Of a stretch of 64,000 nucleotides of DNA, positions 54,828-64,000 are shown piece by piece. Numbering within the stretch: position 1 is the first letter of the stretch; every line of letters begins with the position of its first letter. The position numbers were made by a program, and so were the translations under genes. Source of the stretch: Fistulifera solaris. Taxonomy: Eukaryota; Bacillariophyta; Bacillariophyceae; Naviculales; Stauroneidaceae. The DNA lies in NCBI GenBank assembly GCA_030295235.1, contig AP026123.1:1612001-1676000 (forward strand), in the 5' to 3' direction. A model generated the notes under the pieces. That model was not told the DNA's origin. It saw nothing but the letters and a program-made list of their open reading frames with translations, and did not search any database.

Positions 54828-55004
54828 GATACTATTGGTCTGGCTCGAGCGATTGATTTTGGAATGTGAAACGAGAAAAAGAATTTGTGTTGTTGTGAGT
54901 TGTGAAAATGGTGGTTGGAGTTCGATGGGTCGAAAAAGCGAAAGTGCAAAAATAGAGGCGCTCGAAAACCCGCGAAAAAGATTCGTTGAAGATACGTGGT
55001 CTTG

Positions 55005-55012
55005 TGACGTCA
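55005..55012. promoter_or_regulatory. Perfect CRE palindrome TGACGTCA
   Basis: Lies in the 327-bp divergent promoter between nitrilase-like paralog B (start 54827) and the methyltransferase (start 55155). It is the consensus CREB/ATF-type bZIP site. An ACGGTACGGTA stretch follows at about 55020. Confidence 0.5.
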
Positions 55013-55154
55013 CGAAGCGAACGGTACGGTAGATACAGCAGGACAGAGGGCAAAAAAGCAAAAATAATGCGCGGAGCAAAAAAAGAAAAAAGTTCGTTTC
55101 GAAAATATTTTGATTATGCATTCAAAGCAAAGTTTATACTATACATTGTAAATC

Positions 55155-56333
55155 ATGACGACTCCCCTCTCGAAATCATACTTCCCACTCCTCATTACAG
55201 CATTCGCTTCCGGAACGGCGCTGGGTCTGTTTGTCGCCAAGCGTATGATGAAACTATCACCAGAACAACACCTGTGGAGCATCGTGATGCATTCCTTCAC
55301 GGGCGCTTTAATACATGCAGGCGATTCTCTGGAATTGTACGATCACTTGGAAGCCATGAAACGACCGGTCACTGCTCAAGAACTTGCCGAAGCGACAGGG
55401 TGGTCGGAACGCTGGTTGGAGGAGTTTTTGGCTCAAGCCGCCGGAGCCGGTGTTTGCGCATTTCGTGACGGCAAATTTTCCATGACACCGGGATATGCTC
55501 CCTTATTGTGCAACCCGGCAACAAATCCGCGCAGTTTGGCGGGATTGTTTGAGATGTTACTCCCACTGCTCAAGCGGGCGGAGTCTGTGGTCGTACAGGC
55601 AATTCAATCCGGAAAAGGAGTGGATTATGACTTTGGCAATGCACAAATCATTCGTGGCATTGATCGCAAAAACTACAATTGGTTTCGGGATTATCTGATA
55701 AAGGATGTTTTGGAAGATGTAGTTGTTCCAGCCACCGGCGAATCACTGGTGGAAATGCTAAAACGGGGTGTTCACGTGGCCGATATCGGTTGTGGCTGCG
55801 GGGCGTCATCCATCATTATGGCCAAGGCGTTTCCGAAATCGATCATTTACGCGTATGAAGCATCCGCACTTTCATTGCAAGTTCTTCAAGAACGGATTCA
55901 AGCCGAAAACATTCCAAATATTGTCGTGTGCAACGTTGCGGAACGGGGCGTGGGAGACGGACCAGACGGTGATGATGCAGACTTCTCATTTGTCTTTTCC
56001 CACGACCTGCTGCACGATATGACGGATCCGCAAAGCTTGATTCGTGATGTCAAGACAAAGTTGAGTGACAGAGGATGCTGGATTGTTGTCGATATCAAAT
56101 GTCAAAACACGTTGACGGCCAATATTCAATCGCCCGCGTCCGCCTTGTTTTACGGCTTTTCATGCCTTCTATGTCTTGCCTGTTCCACATCCGAAGATCA
56201 TGGGGCCGGGTTAGGAACGTGCGGTTTGCCGGCATCCAAATGTCAAGATTTTATGAAAGAGGCCGGCTTTACCCATTTTGAAGAACGAGGAGTGGCTTCG
56301 AACCCGGTTCAGGCTCGTTACATTGTAGCTTAG
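55155..56333 (+). CDS. SAM-dependent methyltransferase, winged-helix type, membrane-anchored
   Basis: 392 aa, intact. An N-terminal hydrophobic helix (FPLLITAFASGTALGLFVA) precedes a winged-helix part typical of O-methyltransferases (MHSFTGALIHAGDSLELYDH, VTAQELAEATGWSERWLEEF). The SAM fold has VADIGCGCGASSI (glycine-rich loop), YAYEASALSLQVLQER, and FSHDLLHDMTDP. The acceptor cannot be identified; related enzymes methylate small aromatic or lipid molecules. A Cys-rich stretch (GFSCLLCLACSTSEDHG) near the end is unusual. Divergent partner of the nitrilase-like paralog B. Confidence 0.85.
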   Translation: MTTPLSKSYFPLLITAFASGTALGLFVAKRMMKLSPEQHLWSIVMHSFTGALIHAGDSLELYDHLEAMKRPVTAQELAEATGWSERWLEEFLAQAAGAGVCAFRDGKFSMTPGYAPLLCNPATNPRSLAGLFEMLLPLLKRAESVVVQAIQSGKGVDYDFGNAQIIRGIDRKNYNWFRDYLIKDVLEDVVVPATGESLVEMLKRGVHVADIGCGCGASSIIMAKAFPKSIIYAYEASALSLQVLQERIQAENIPNIVVCNVAERGVGDGPDGDDADFSFVFSHDLLHDMTDPQSLIRDVKTKLSDRGCWIVVDIKCQNTLTANIQSPASALFYGFSCLLCLACSTSEDHGAGLGTCGLPASKCQDFMKEAGFTHFEERGVASNPVQARYIVA

Positions 56334-57342
56334 ATCTGTATATACCAGACATAGAATTTCGACGTCGTTGATTCGCTTTCGATTTTCGATGCTTGAACAA
56401 ATGGTAATGGAGCTAAGAAGTAACTGGAATAAAAGGCATCAGCTACGAACTTGCTTGTTAAGTCGTCAGGCTTCATGCTAACGATTTTGACGTGCATGTT
56501 GGTAAAGAATTGATCAATACCGTTGTAATTGCCATAGTCACAGACTAAGTTGGCTAACGATAACCAAATCTGGCCATTCCTAATGAGGAATACACGTCTC
56601 TTAGCAATTACGTAGTATAAGTTGCGAAAAATCGAAGGGATTCACGACTGAAACTCAGTCGTGGCGAAAAACTTTGAACTATAGTAAAATCGAGTTTGCG
56701 CATCGCGAGATCGATTATGACGTGCAGTTTAATAAAAACCATTTAACACCGTTCTTTTGCCCTAGTCAATCTAATTTGGCTCACGACAACCAAGTGTGAC
56801 CTTCTGAACGAGGGAAACACGTCGCTTTGATTACATAAGTTGCGAAAAACCGACAGGATTCATGACTGAAAATCAGTCGTGGCGACAACGATCAACACTT
56901 TGAACCATAGTAAAAATCAAATTGCACATTGCGAACTCGATTTTGGCATGCTTGTTGATAAAAATAAATCAATGTCGTTACTATTTGCCTTTGCCAAAGA
57001 TCAAGTCGGACACGGATAAGTAGGCTTGATCGTTCTTAATGAGAAATCGACATCGCATTAGCGCAAAGAGCTGTTATTGCTCTTTGCATTTGAGTGGTGA
57101 CTTGACTAAAATGCAGTCGTGGACGCTGTAAACCAACACTGTGGGTCTATACAAAATATTGAACACTGAATGAATGTCCTCGATCGCTGCATGGATTTTA
57201 TCGATGAAATGAATTATTGATCGGTGTGTTGCAAGTAAACATTGAGAAGGTACCTGGTAATTGCATAACAAAACACTCGTCATCGGCACCATGAAGATGA
57301 TACAAGTAAAGAATTGAAGTCTTGGCTGTATTTTTCAACGAT
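56334..57342. other. Intergenic region with tandem repeats
   Basis: No gene. Filled mostly by the degenerate 228-bp repeat listed next. Confidence 0.6.
56480..57130. repeat. Three degenerate ~228-bp tandem repeats with hairpins
   Basis: The block CGATT-TGACGTGC recurs at 56482, 56712 and 56938 (spacings 230 and 226). Each unit also has AAG..GCGAAAAA-CGA and ends with a GACTG...CAGTC hairpin at 56642-56663, 56860-56882 and 57099-57121. Units have diverged considerably. Confidence 0.82.
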
Positions 57343-58599
57343 ATGGGTGTAAATGGTCTCCTGGTAGTGCTTCATTTATTCGCGCTGACGAGGTTTATCC
57401 AATGCTTCTCTACTACTTCTGATTTGCACAGCATTTTCAGTCCTTTTTCTCTTCATGCGACACGAGAGGATCGATCTTCGAGTATCGATTACGACGTTCA
57501 CCTGTTTTCGCTCAAATGGTCTTCATTGGATGATCCGATAAATTTTAGCAAGACTGTTCGGAATACATGGCGCTGGAAAGACGAAGTACTAGGGGATGGC
57601 CGTGACTTTTTCGTACCACGGCCGAAGACGTTGCATGCTTTGCAAGAGTACATCGTACAAAGGGCGGCTGCCGAGTTCAATGACAGAGAAGCCGACAACT
57701 GGTTACTGGAATGTGTAGTGCTTTCTAATTGTGCAAGATTTGAGATCATATTGTTGACCAGAGATAAGGCAACGACTCTGGAATTTTTGGCGGGATGTTT
57801 CGTCGCTCAAATTCAATCATTCACAAATCTCCGGTTCAAGCAATTGCAAACATCATTTGACCGACCGGGAAATATTGATGGCTTAGCCAAAGTAAAACAA
57901 GCCGATCGGCAGCGTGTGTCCGATCTTGCGGAGGAGCGACATTGGAATCACTTAAAGGGCGCTGAAGCCGTCTGTCGACGTCTCTGCATGATCGCAGCAG
58001 GAATGGCGGATCGCCCCAGTCGACCCGGACGCCCGGTTCCCTTTCAACCCTTTTCGAGTCGTGACGCTCATATCTTGTTGCAGCTGAAACGCACGTTGGA
58101 GAACGCAAGGTCGGCTCCGCGCATTGCCTTGTTGCTTCGCTACGCCTTGATTGCCGGGAAAACGGTCCGAAATCCAGAGAAAATAGAGGAATTGCAGAAA
58201 CTTCGTCAATATGGAACGGGCAATACGAAATACGACAGTACCCCTCCTTCCCACGTATTGGAGCATGTAACACAGGTATGAAAATAATGATCCTGGCGTT
58301 CAGCTACACCAATCTTTTCTAATGAATATTGATATTTCCGGTTTCTGCAGGTTGCGATACAAAAGGAATCGACCCCACTGTCGAAGAATGTGTGAACGCA
58401 TGGGTAAATTTGAGTAATGGCAAAGATATCGCATCATTTCGAAATAGCGCGTTAAAGCTTGCCCTCAATAAAGAGGGAGGAAAAGTGGGTTTTGAAAAGA
58501 CTACACGAACCCACTATTCTTCTGAGAGAAGGGATGACGATTGACGAAGATTCATTCCTGAAAGATTTACAATCTGACCTAGTCACAATGTTTCGCTAG
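57343..58599 (+). CDS. Unknown protein with signal-type N-terminus, weak glutamyl-tRNA-reductase-like pattern
   Basis: Two exons, 57343-58275 and 58351-58599; intron GTATGA...CTGCAG. MGVNGLLVVLHLFALTRFIQ is a signal peptide; plastid targeting is possible (C-F after it). LLECVVLSNCARFEIILL recalls the VVLSTCNR(x)E motif of glutamyl-tRNA reductase, but the rest does not follow that enzyme, so I leave it unnamed. Helical, Arg-rich second half (LLLRYALIAGKTVRNPEKIE). The second exon needs two small frame corrections, at GG 58365-58366 and GGG 58487-58489, to read VAIQKGIDPTVEECVNAWVN and then VLKRLHEPTILLREGMTIDE up to the stop at 58599. These continue smoothly, so errors are likelier than decay. 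Confidence 0.65.
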
Positions 58600-58654
58600 T
58601 GCACTTAAGCCTTTTTTATAAGGTTATAGCCGAACCTCTCCTGCCTTAGCTTTT

Positions 58655-60259
58655 TTAATATCGTTTTACTTTTTTCGACTGCTTTGACGTGAAATTCGTG
58701 TAATCTAGCTCGAGATAATACGTCTCTTTCATGGGCTGTCCTGTTGCCGGGTCGTTGGTTCGTTCTTCATGCAGCTTCATCTTGTAATGTGTTTGATCGG
58801 GGGTCGGGTTGGAATGATCTATGAAAAATTGTTCCACGCGCAAACGATCTTCGCTCGATAATCGATTCGATTTATTTTCAAGCAATGACCGCCAGTCTTG
58901 TTGCCGGTGATGTCCTCCAGAAGGCTTATCGGAAGCAGGTGCCTTCTCTGGGGATTCAGCTTTCAGTGCAGCCTGCGTCGTTGTCGCAGCAGCCGGTACA
59001 GCAGTTGCGACCGGAACATCTCCAGTCTTCTCCGTTGACGCCGACATGGCCTCGTCAGAATTACCACGGACTGCCGTTGCGTCACTTTCCCTTTTCGCTA
59101 ATTTTGCACTATCACTCCCGAGTATTTCTGCTTTTCGTTTCCGGCCAGGTTTACCTTGTTGTGGCGTCAATGCTTGTTGTTGCAGCTGCTGATTGGTCGA
59201 CAAAGCATTCGCTTCCTCGTCGTCAACCATTTTCATTCGTGATCGCGCTGCCGTGCCTTGCATAGCTCGACCTCTCACTCCCGCCACGGTACTTCCGGCA
59301 ATAAGCGTTGTGGTTCTGCCAGTTGCCCCCGCCATCCGACCCCGGCCCTTCCCTACCAGCGCTTGAGCTCCACCGGCTCGCCGTTGATGCAAAACAGTTT
59401 TAGCCATGACAGCTGCGGGCTTTTTGGAAGTTATAAACATGGAAGACTTGGGTCGTTGTACGCCCGCAGTGAACTTGTTGTTCGACGATGTAGAACGGAA
59501 TCCTGGAAAGGTTGGTGTCAGAGTCTCTTTGACTGCTACTGGATTTGTTTCGTTGGCAATGGCTCCCATTCCAGGGATGGTTTCGTGCTCTTTTTCTTCC
59601 TGGGCTTTTAACGCATCCTGTTTCGCGTCCATCGTTAGTAAATCGGAAGAACGGTTCACCGTAAAGTGCCCATGCTCTTTCGGAAAAATATGCTCGATCA
59701 TTTCCGGTTTCAGCAAGGCATATCGAAATGGAGCGAACATAGGATTTGCGTCCGCCTGAAGACGAGGCTGTTCAATCGCGTCCACACCTTCGGTGCTTTT
59801 CTCCACCTGTTGCACAGAATCAATGATAGCATTGCATGTCTTTTCTAATAAATCATTCGCCTCCTCTCCCCGACATGATCTCCGGCATTCATGTGAATCT
59901 TCTCCTTCCTCGTGAAACATGATGCCCTGTATCAGGCCCGCTATGACACGAACCCACTCTTCATGTTTGGGGGATTCTTGGGCATCCGTCAAAATCGCGT
60001 CAATTTGCGCATCCAGCTCACCGTGGTCCGGGTCAAATCCTAGCAAGCCTATCAGTATACGCAGCTTTGTTATTTTGTCGGTGCGATGCAGAACTTGCGC
60101 TAATCGTTCCAGAAATTCGACCGGCGCCGAATCATCCTCCGGCTTGCGCAGGCCGACGGTTTGGGCTGTTTTGGTGAGTTCTAAAGACGAAAATGGTCCG
60201 CGGAGCTTTAGTTCGACGGTCGTTAGAAAGGCGTCGAGATCTTCTGCTGGATTTGCCAT
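58655..60259 (-). CDS. NELF-A-like negative elongation factor subunit
   Basis: 534 aa, intact. The N-terminal helical domain (ITKLRILIGLLGFDPDHGEL, IDAILTDAQESPKHEEWVRV) follows the pattern of the NELF-A/WHSC2 HDAg domain (KLKLLLGTL..., E-W/W-V-L). The middle is basic and low complexity with KGRGRMAGATGRTTT. The C-terminus, LENKSNRLSSEDRLRVEQFF then HYKMKLHEER and YYLELDYTNFTSKQSKKVKR, resembles the NELF-A end that follows its F/Y-rich region. NELF pauses RNA polymerase II near promoters. Similarity is by pattern; other HDAg-like proteins cannot be excluded. Confidence 0.62.
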   Translation of the reverse strand: MANPAEDLDAFLTTVELKLRGPFSSLELTKTAQTVGLRKPEDDSAPVEFLERLAQVLHRTDKITKLRILIGLLGFDPDHGELDAQIDAILTDAQESPKHEEWVRVIAGLIQGIMFHEEGEDSHECRRSCRGEEANDLLEKTCNAIIDSVQQVEKSTEGVDAIEQPRLQADANPMFAPFRYALLKPEMIEHIFPKEHGHFTVNRSSDLLTMDAKQDALKAQEEKEHETIPGMGAIANETNPVAVKETLTPTFPGFRSTSSNNKFTAGVQRPKSSMFITSKKPAAVMAKTVLHQRRAGGAQALVGKGRGRMAGATGRTTTLIAGSTVAGVRGRAMQGTAARSRMKMVDDEEANALSTNQQLQQQALTPQQGKPGRKRKAEILGSDSAKLAKRESDATAVRGNSDEAMSASTEKTGDVPVATAVPAAATTTQAALKAESPEKAPASDKPSGGHHRQQDWRSLLENKSNRLSSEDRLRVEQFFIDHSNPTPDQTHYKMKLHEERTNDPATGQPMKETYYLELDYTNFTSKQSKKVKRY

Positions 60260-60944
60260 GTTTTAATCAAAGGTAACATTTATTTAACACAAAATGGTTT
60301 TATATTGACTTGATGATCGATCGAAATAAAAATGCGCGTCTTTTCCCATTACTGGTATTTGTTGTCGTCATGTCAACGCATCGTACCGGTACTGGGTAAA
60401 GTATACGACCGAAAGTTGAAATCAAACGAACTCGCATGACAATAGACTACCTAAGGTGTCTAATCAACTTTTGCTTCACTTATTAATGAATCCTCCGTTG
60501 GTTTTCATGCAATACTGCATATCCATGATTGCAAAAAATTTTCGCTTGTCAACAGCTGTCAATTCCTCCAATACTTACGGATGCAATGACTGTCAACTCA
60601 AAGTAAAAGTTTGGATACATCCCGGCTCCACGCAGATTCAAATGGGAGCTCAAAGCTAACGAGGACAGCGCTCGCTCGTCCACTCTTTTGGGTGATAATT
60701 GTTGACCGCTATTGCGCAAAGAAGAGGTATTAGATGCCATATGCTTTGAGCCAGCATTATACTGGCGTAGATTTGAAATGCTAGGCACTCTTGGAGTGGA
60801 TTAAAGTGCGCCGAACGCTTCTTCACGAACTCCAAAATAAAGTGAGAGGGAGCAGTAATGCTCTTAATGACAACCTAGCGCAGTTAGGAGTTAGGACATC
60901 AATGGCAAGATAAAGATCGAAAAATGAATTACTCCTATGGTTCT

Positions 60945-60990
60945 TGCACCATCCGAGAATCGAACTCGGAGCTCGACGATGGCAACGTCG
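60945..60990 (-). pseudogene. Truncated tRNA-Gly (anticodon arm to 3' end)
   Basis: Reads CGACG TTGCCAT CGTCG, a linker, CCGAG TTCGATT CTCGG, then ATGGTGCA on the minus strand: the anticodon and T arms and one acceptor half of the nearby tRNA-Gly(GCC). The 5' half is missing, and the acceptor strand has one change. Confidence 0.8.
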
Positions 60991-61054
60991 AATTTTTGTC
61001 TGAAACAAAAATAAGAAAATGAAATTTTTGTCTGAAACAAAAATAAGAAAATGA
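60991..61054. repeat. 32-bp tandem duplication with hairpin
   Basis: Two identical copies, 60991-61022 and 61023-61054, each with inverted arms ATTTTTGT and ACAAAAAT. On the minus strand they lie directly 3' of the tRNA-Gly gene and supply T-runs. Confidence 0.9.
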
Positions 61055-61062
61055 AACGCAGT

Positions 61063-61132
61063 GCAGCATCCGAGAATCGAACTCGGGGCACGACGATGGC
61101 AACGTCGTATGTTACCATTACACCAATGCTGC
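61063..61132 (-). tRNA. tRNA-Gly (GCC)
   Basis: 70 nt, no intron. Acceptor GCAGCAT/ATGCTGC (7 pairs); D region GGTGTAATGGTAACA; anticodon stem CGACG/CGTCG with loop TTGCCAT, anticodon GCC; T stem CCGAG/CTCGG with loop TTCGATT. A downstream T-rich stretch follows on the minus strand. D-arm TRGY and TTCRA boxes match internal pol III promoters. Confidence 0.95.
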
Positions 61133-61728
61133 GTTTCTCGACGAATCTTCAAAACAAAATAAGTACGATGAGTAAAAGGTACGGTACTGGTAGGTCTCTA
61201 AGGTTATGATGGCTTACAAAATCAATAAATTATTTTCCGTGTCACGGTAACGCGGAGAGAATCATTGTAAATGCCAGCGAGTTCTTGTTTTGATTCTGAT
61301 TCCGACGGTGGTTTTGGTGTGTTCGAATTCAACGGCAGCCGAGAGAAATGGATGGTTGAAAATGAATAACTCTTACCCTTATAGTGGTGTGGAACCGAGA
61401 ATCTGTTGTACACTTAGAGAGATACTATTAATCACGGACGGACTCCGTCTGTTAGTATAACCAGTATTCTGAGTACCGCTTGCATACCGGATCGTTGAAA
61501 CTCGTCTGTGATGCGTCAGTCGTCTTTCTGGGTTATGGGCTTGACGACAGACACCACGAAAAAATCTTGCAAAACGCGCCATCGAAGATCGAGCATCGAG
61601 CATCAAGCATCGAGCCATTCATTTTTTCATAAACATCTTTCCCATCACAGTCACTCTCTTTCTTTCGGAATAACAAGCACGAGCTACATTCGCTCTGCAA
61701 CAGTTCCTCTGAATACAATGTCGATGAG
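61133..61728. other. Divergent upstream region of PWP2
   Basis: About 600 bp. Contains GGTACGGTACTGGTAGG near 61180 and a small direct repeat of ATCGAGC-type units at about 61590-61620 in the 5' flank of PWP2. No gene seen. Confidence 0.5.
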
Positions 61729-64000
61729 ATGAAATTTAACTACAAGCTTCAAAGATTATGCGGTGCTTATTACGGTTGTCCGACGGGTGAAGGAGGTTCG
61801 AATGTCGTTTATGATTCAACCGGTAATTCGTTAATTTCGGCAGTAACGAACCGCATTCAGGTCCTCAACTTGCAATCCCACACCGTCAGGACATTGCCGA
61901 TTGAAGCTCGATCGAACATTCGCTTTCTCGCGCTATCGAAGGATGATTCTTTGTTGATCGCGGTCGATGTTTTGAACTATGCTCTGCTCATCAGTTTTCA
62001 CAGAGGAATTGTGCTGCATCGATTCAAGTTTTCCGAGCGCGTCCGGCACATGGCGTTTAGTCCAGCCAGCTCGTCTTATCTTGCCGTCACGCACGGCAAA
62101 CATGTTCAGGTTTGGTGTACCCCTCGCATGCAAAAGGAGTTGACTCCTTTAGTGCTTCATCGCACGTACACGGGTCTGGGAGACGATGTTACCTGCTTGG
62201 CTTGGTCACCTGATGAGTCTGTTCTCGCCGCCGGAAGTCGCGATTGTTCTATTCGCATCTGGACGCTGCATTCTACTTTGAATTACGAGCCGGTCACACT
62301 AGCGGGACACAAGAGGGCCATCGTCGGACTGTATCTGCTGGCTTCTGGTGACCGAGTCCGCACATGCTATTCCGTCAGCGAAGACGGTGCGCTTGTTACT
62401 TGGGAGTGCGAATACAATGATGATGAATCAATTCAAGTTGAAGACATGGATACGACGGATGACTACGATGCTGTCGGCTTCTTCACGGGAGGCACTGCTC
62501 CCGCTCCTGAAGAATCCAAGAACACGTCTTCTTTTACAAACGCCGAACATCTTGTCAAGGGAACTTGGAAAGTGAAGAATCGACATTACTTCAATCAAGA
62601 CAATGCCATCGTATCTACAGTTTCCTATTCGGAGCGTGGTCAGATATTGGCAGTTGGCTTCTCTTCTGGACTGTTCGGGCTTTACGAAATGCCTTCCGCT
62701 GCGAATCTACACACCTTGTCGATCGGCTCCAATCAGCTCATTCGGGCATCTGCTCTGAATTACTCTGGTGAATGGTTAGCACTCGCGTGTCCCAAGTCAC
62801 AGCAGTTACTGGTATGGGAATGGCGATCAGAAACGTACGTGCTGAAGCAAAGAGGTCATGCTTACGGAATGCGTTGCATGGCGTACTCTCCTGATGGAGT
62901 GATTCTTTGCACTGGAGGAGAAGATGGAAAGATCAAGCTGTGGAATGCAACATCGGGATTCTGTTACGTCACCCTCGAACAAAATCATACTGCACCTGTG
63001 ACAGCTGTCGCTTTTGCGAAAGCAAGCGTCGTTCTTTCTGCGAGTTTGGACGGAACCGTCAGAGCCCACGATTTACATCGATATCGAACGTTTCGTACAC
63101 TGACGACGCCCACTCCTGTGCAGTTTCTCTCGCTGGCGATTGATCCGAGTGGAGAAATCGTCACTGCTGGTAGCACCGATCCTTTTCATATTTATGCTTG
63201 GAACCTACAGACTGGCAAGCTTTTGGATGTTTTTACTGGTCACACTGGTCCTGTTTGCAGCATGGCATTTCAGCCAAGCGGTGGGGTTCTTGTCAGCGCA
63301 TCTTGGGATGGTACAGTCAAATTGTGGGACTTGTACAAAAGGAACATTGCGACAGAAAGTCTTCAGCACACGGCAGACGTGGTTTGCGTCGCTTGTCGTC
63401 CCGACGGCAAAGAAATATGCTCAGGTACAACGGGTGGTATGCTATGCATCTGGGATGTAGAGACTGGGCGTCTAAAATACGAGATCGATGGACGCCGAGA
63501 TATTTCCGGTGGTCGAAAGATGAACGACCGCATGACGGCTGACAACAATGCCGCCGGTCGATATTTTACGTCCGTTTGCTACTCTGCGGATGGGTCTTTC
63601 ATACTAGCGGGTGGAAACTCAAAATATGTATGCATTTATGAGCTTTCTCAGCAAATTTTGCTCAAAAAGTTTCAAGTTACATTCAATCGAAGCTTGGACG
63701 GGGTTCTTGACGAGGTACGTTCCGTTTTGCATTTTGACATTGGTAGGCAGTGAGGGTCGGCAAAAGAGATCGCCATGATGATGAACTTCCCATAAACGTT
63801 CGCAGATTGCGTCGACGGTAGAGACACCAGTGGGTCAAAATAACTTCCTTGGATGTCTGAGCGATTTCTTCGACCGGAAACTTTTTATTTGTGTCAATTA
63901 TAATCGCCGTTTTTCTCACGCGCTTCTCGTTTGTTTCCTGCAGCTGAATTCTAAGAATTTAGGCCCTGCGGGTCCAATTGATGATCACGCAGATCCTGAC
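61729..64000 (+). CDS. PWP2: PWP2/UTP1, U3 snoRNP small-subunit processome WD40 protein (3' end cut off)
   Basis: Needed for 18S rRNA maturation in the nucleolus as part of the UTP-B complex. Starts MKFNYKLQRLCGAYYGC, as PWP2 proteins do, and shows many WD40 blades: VLAAGSRDCSIRIWTL, GHKRAIVGLYLLASGDRVRT, VILCTGGEDGKIKLWNATSG, GGVLVSASWDGTVKLWDLYK. The first exon ends at 63714 (SLDGVLDE). A 229-nt intron (63715-63943, GTACGT...CTGCAG) is longer than the others here. The next exon begins LNSKNLGPAGPIDD, as in PWP2, and continues beyond the window. The remaining C-terminal UTP12-like part is not seen. Confidence 0.95.

Larger units (their letters stand above)
60260..61062. other. Intergenic region with tRNA fragment and small repeats
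   Basis: A tRNA-Gly 3'-half fragment (60945-60990) and a 32-bp tandem duplication (60991-61054) are listed separately. The remaining sequence shows nothing clear. Confidence 0.55.

Noticed and set aside
57343-58599. Glutamyl-tRNA reductase (hemA)
   Set aside because: Only one short motif resembles it; the NADPH-binding and dimerisation parts are not seen.
60945-61132. Attachment site of an integrated element
   Set aside because: Only 64 bp of small repeats lie between the tRNA halves and no integrase or element genes are present.

Overview
The window reads as nuclear DNA of a pennate diatom, most likely Phaeodactylum tricornutum or a close relative. The reasons are compact gene spacing on both strands, spliceosomal introns of about 60-80 nt with GT-AG ends, plastid-targeting presequences with an ASAF-like signal-peptide cleavage motif, a Skn1/Kre6-type glucan transglycosylase, and short dispersed repeats in the gaps. 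No CRISPR array, operon, rRNA gene, or virus-like or autonomous mobile element was seen.

Layout. 0-8 kb: DnaJ protein, a 52-bp tandem array, Skn1/Kre6-type transglycosylase, thioredoxin-fold membrane protein, unknown protein. 8-15 kb: HAT-repeat protein, D27-like isomerase, SDR carbonyl reductase, plastid bestrophin. 15-24 kb: FAN1 nuclease, PhyH-type dioxygenase, UEV/Mms2, NSRP1-like splicing protein, two small unknowns. 24-37 kb: PQQ-propeller membrane protein, START-like protein, Cys-rich protein, amino-acid permease, plastid membrane protein, eIF4A-III. 37-48 kb: Tousled-like kinase, RING-TPR-DnaJ protein, polytopic unknown, M20 dipeptidase, F-box protein. 49-64 kb: unknown, hemerythrin-like protein, two paralogous membrane nitrilase-fold proteins, methyltransferase, unknown plastid-type protein, NELF-A-like protein, tRNA-Gly(GCC), and PWP2 (cut by the window end).

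Themes. Several genes serve nuclear information processing: FAN1 and UEV/Mms2 (DNA damage), NSRP1 and eIF4A-III (splicing/EJC), TLK (chromatin), NELF-A-like (transcription pausing) and PWP2 (ribosome assembly). Others are plastid or carbon related: bestrophin, D27 and the transglycosylase. Two chaperone genes each carry a notable upstream sequence: an HSE-like array before the DnaJ gene, and a promoter module shared with an F-box gene before the RING-TPR-DnaJ gene.

Caution. At least ten genes switch reading frame by one base inside conserved sequence, usually at a short homopolymer that appears one base too short. Conserved protein continues on both sides, so I read most of these as assembly errors rather than pseudogenes. 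Coordinates therefore give the gene span; exon borders and suspected frame breaks are described in the evidence.
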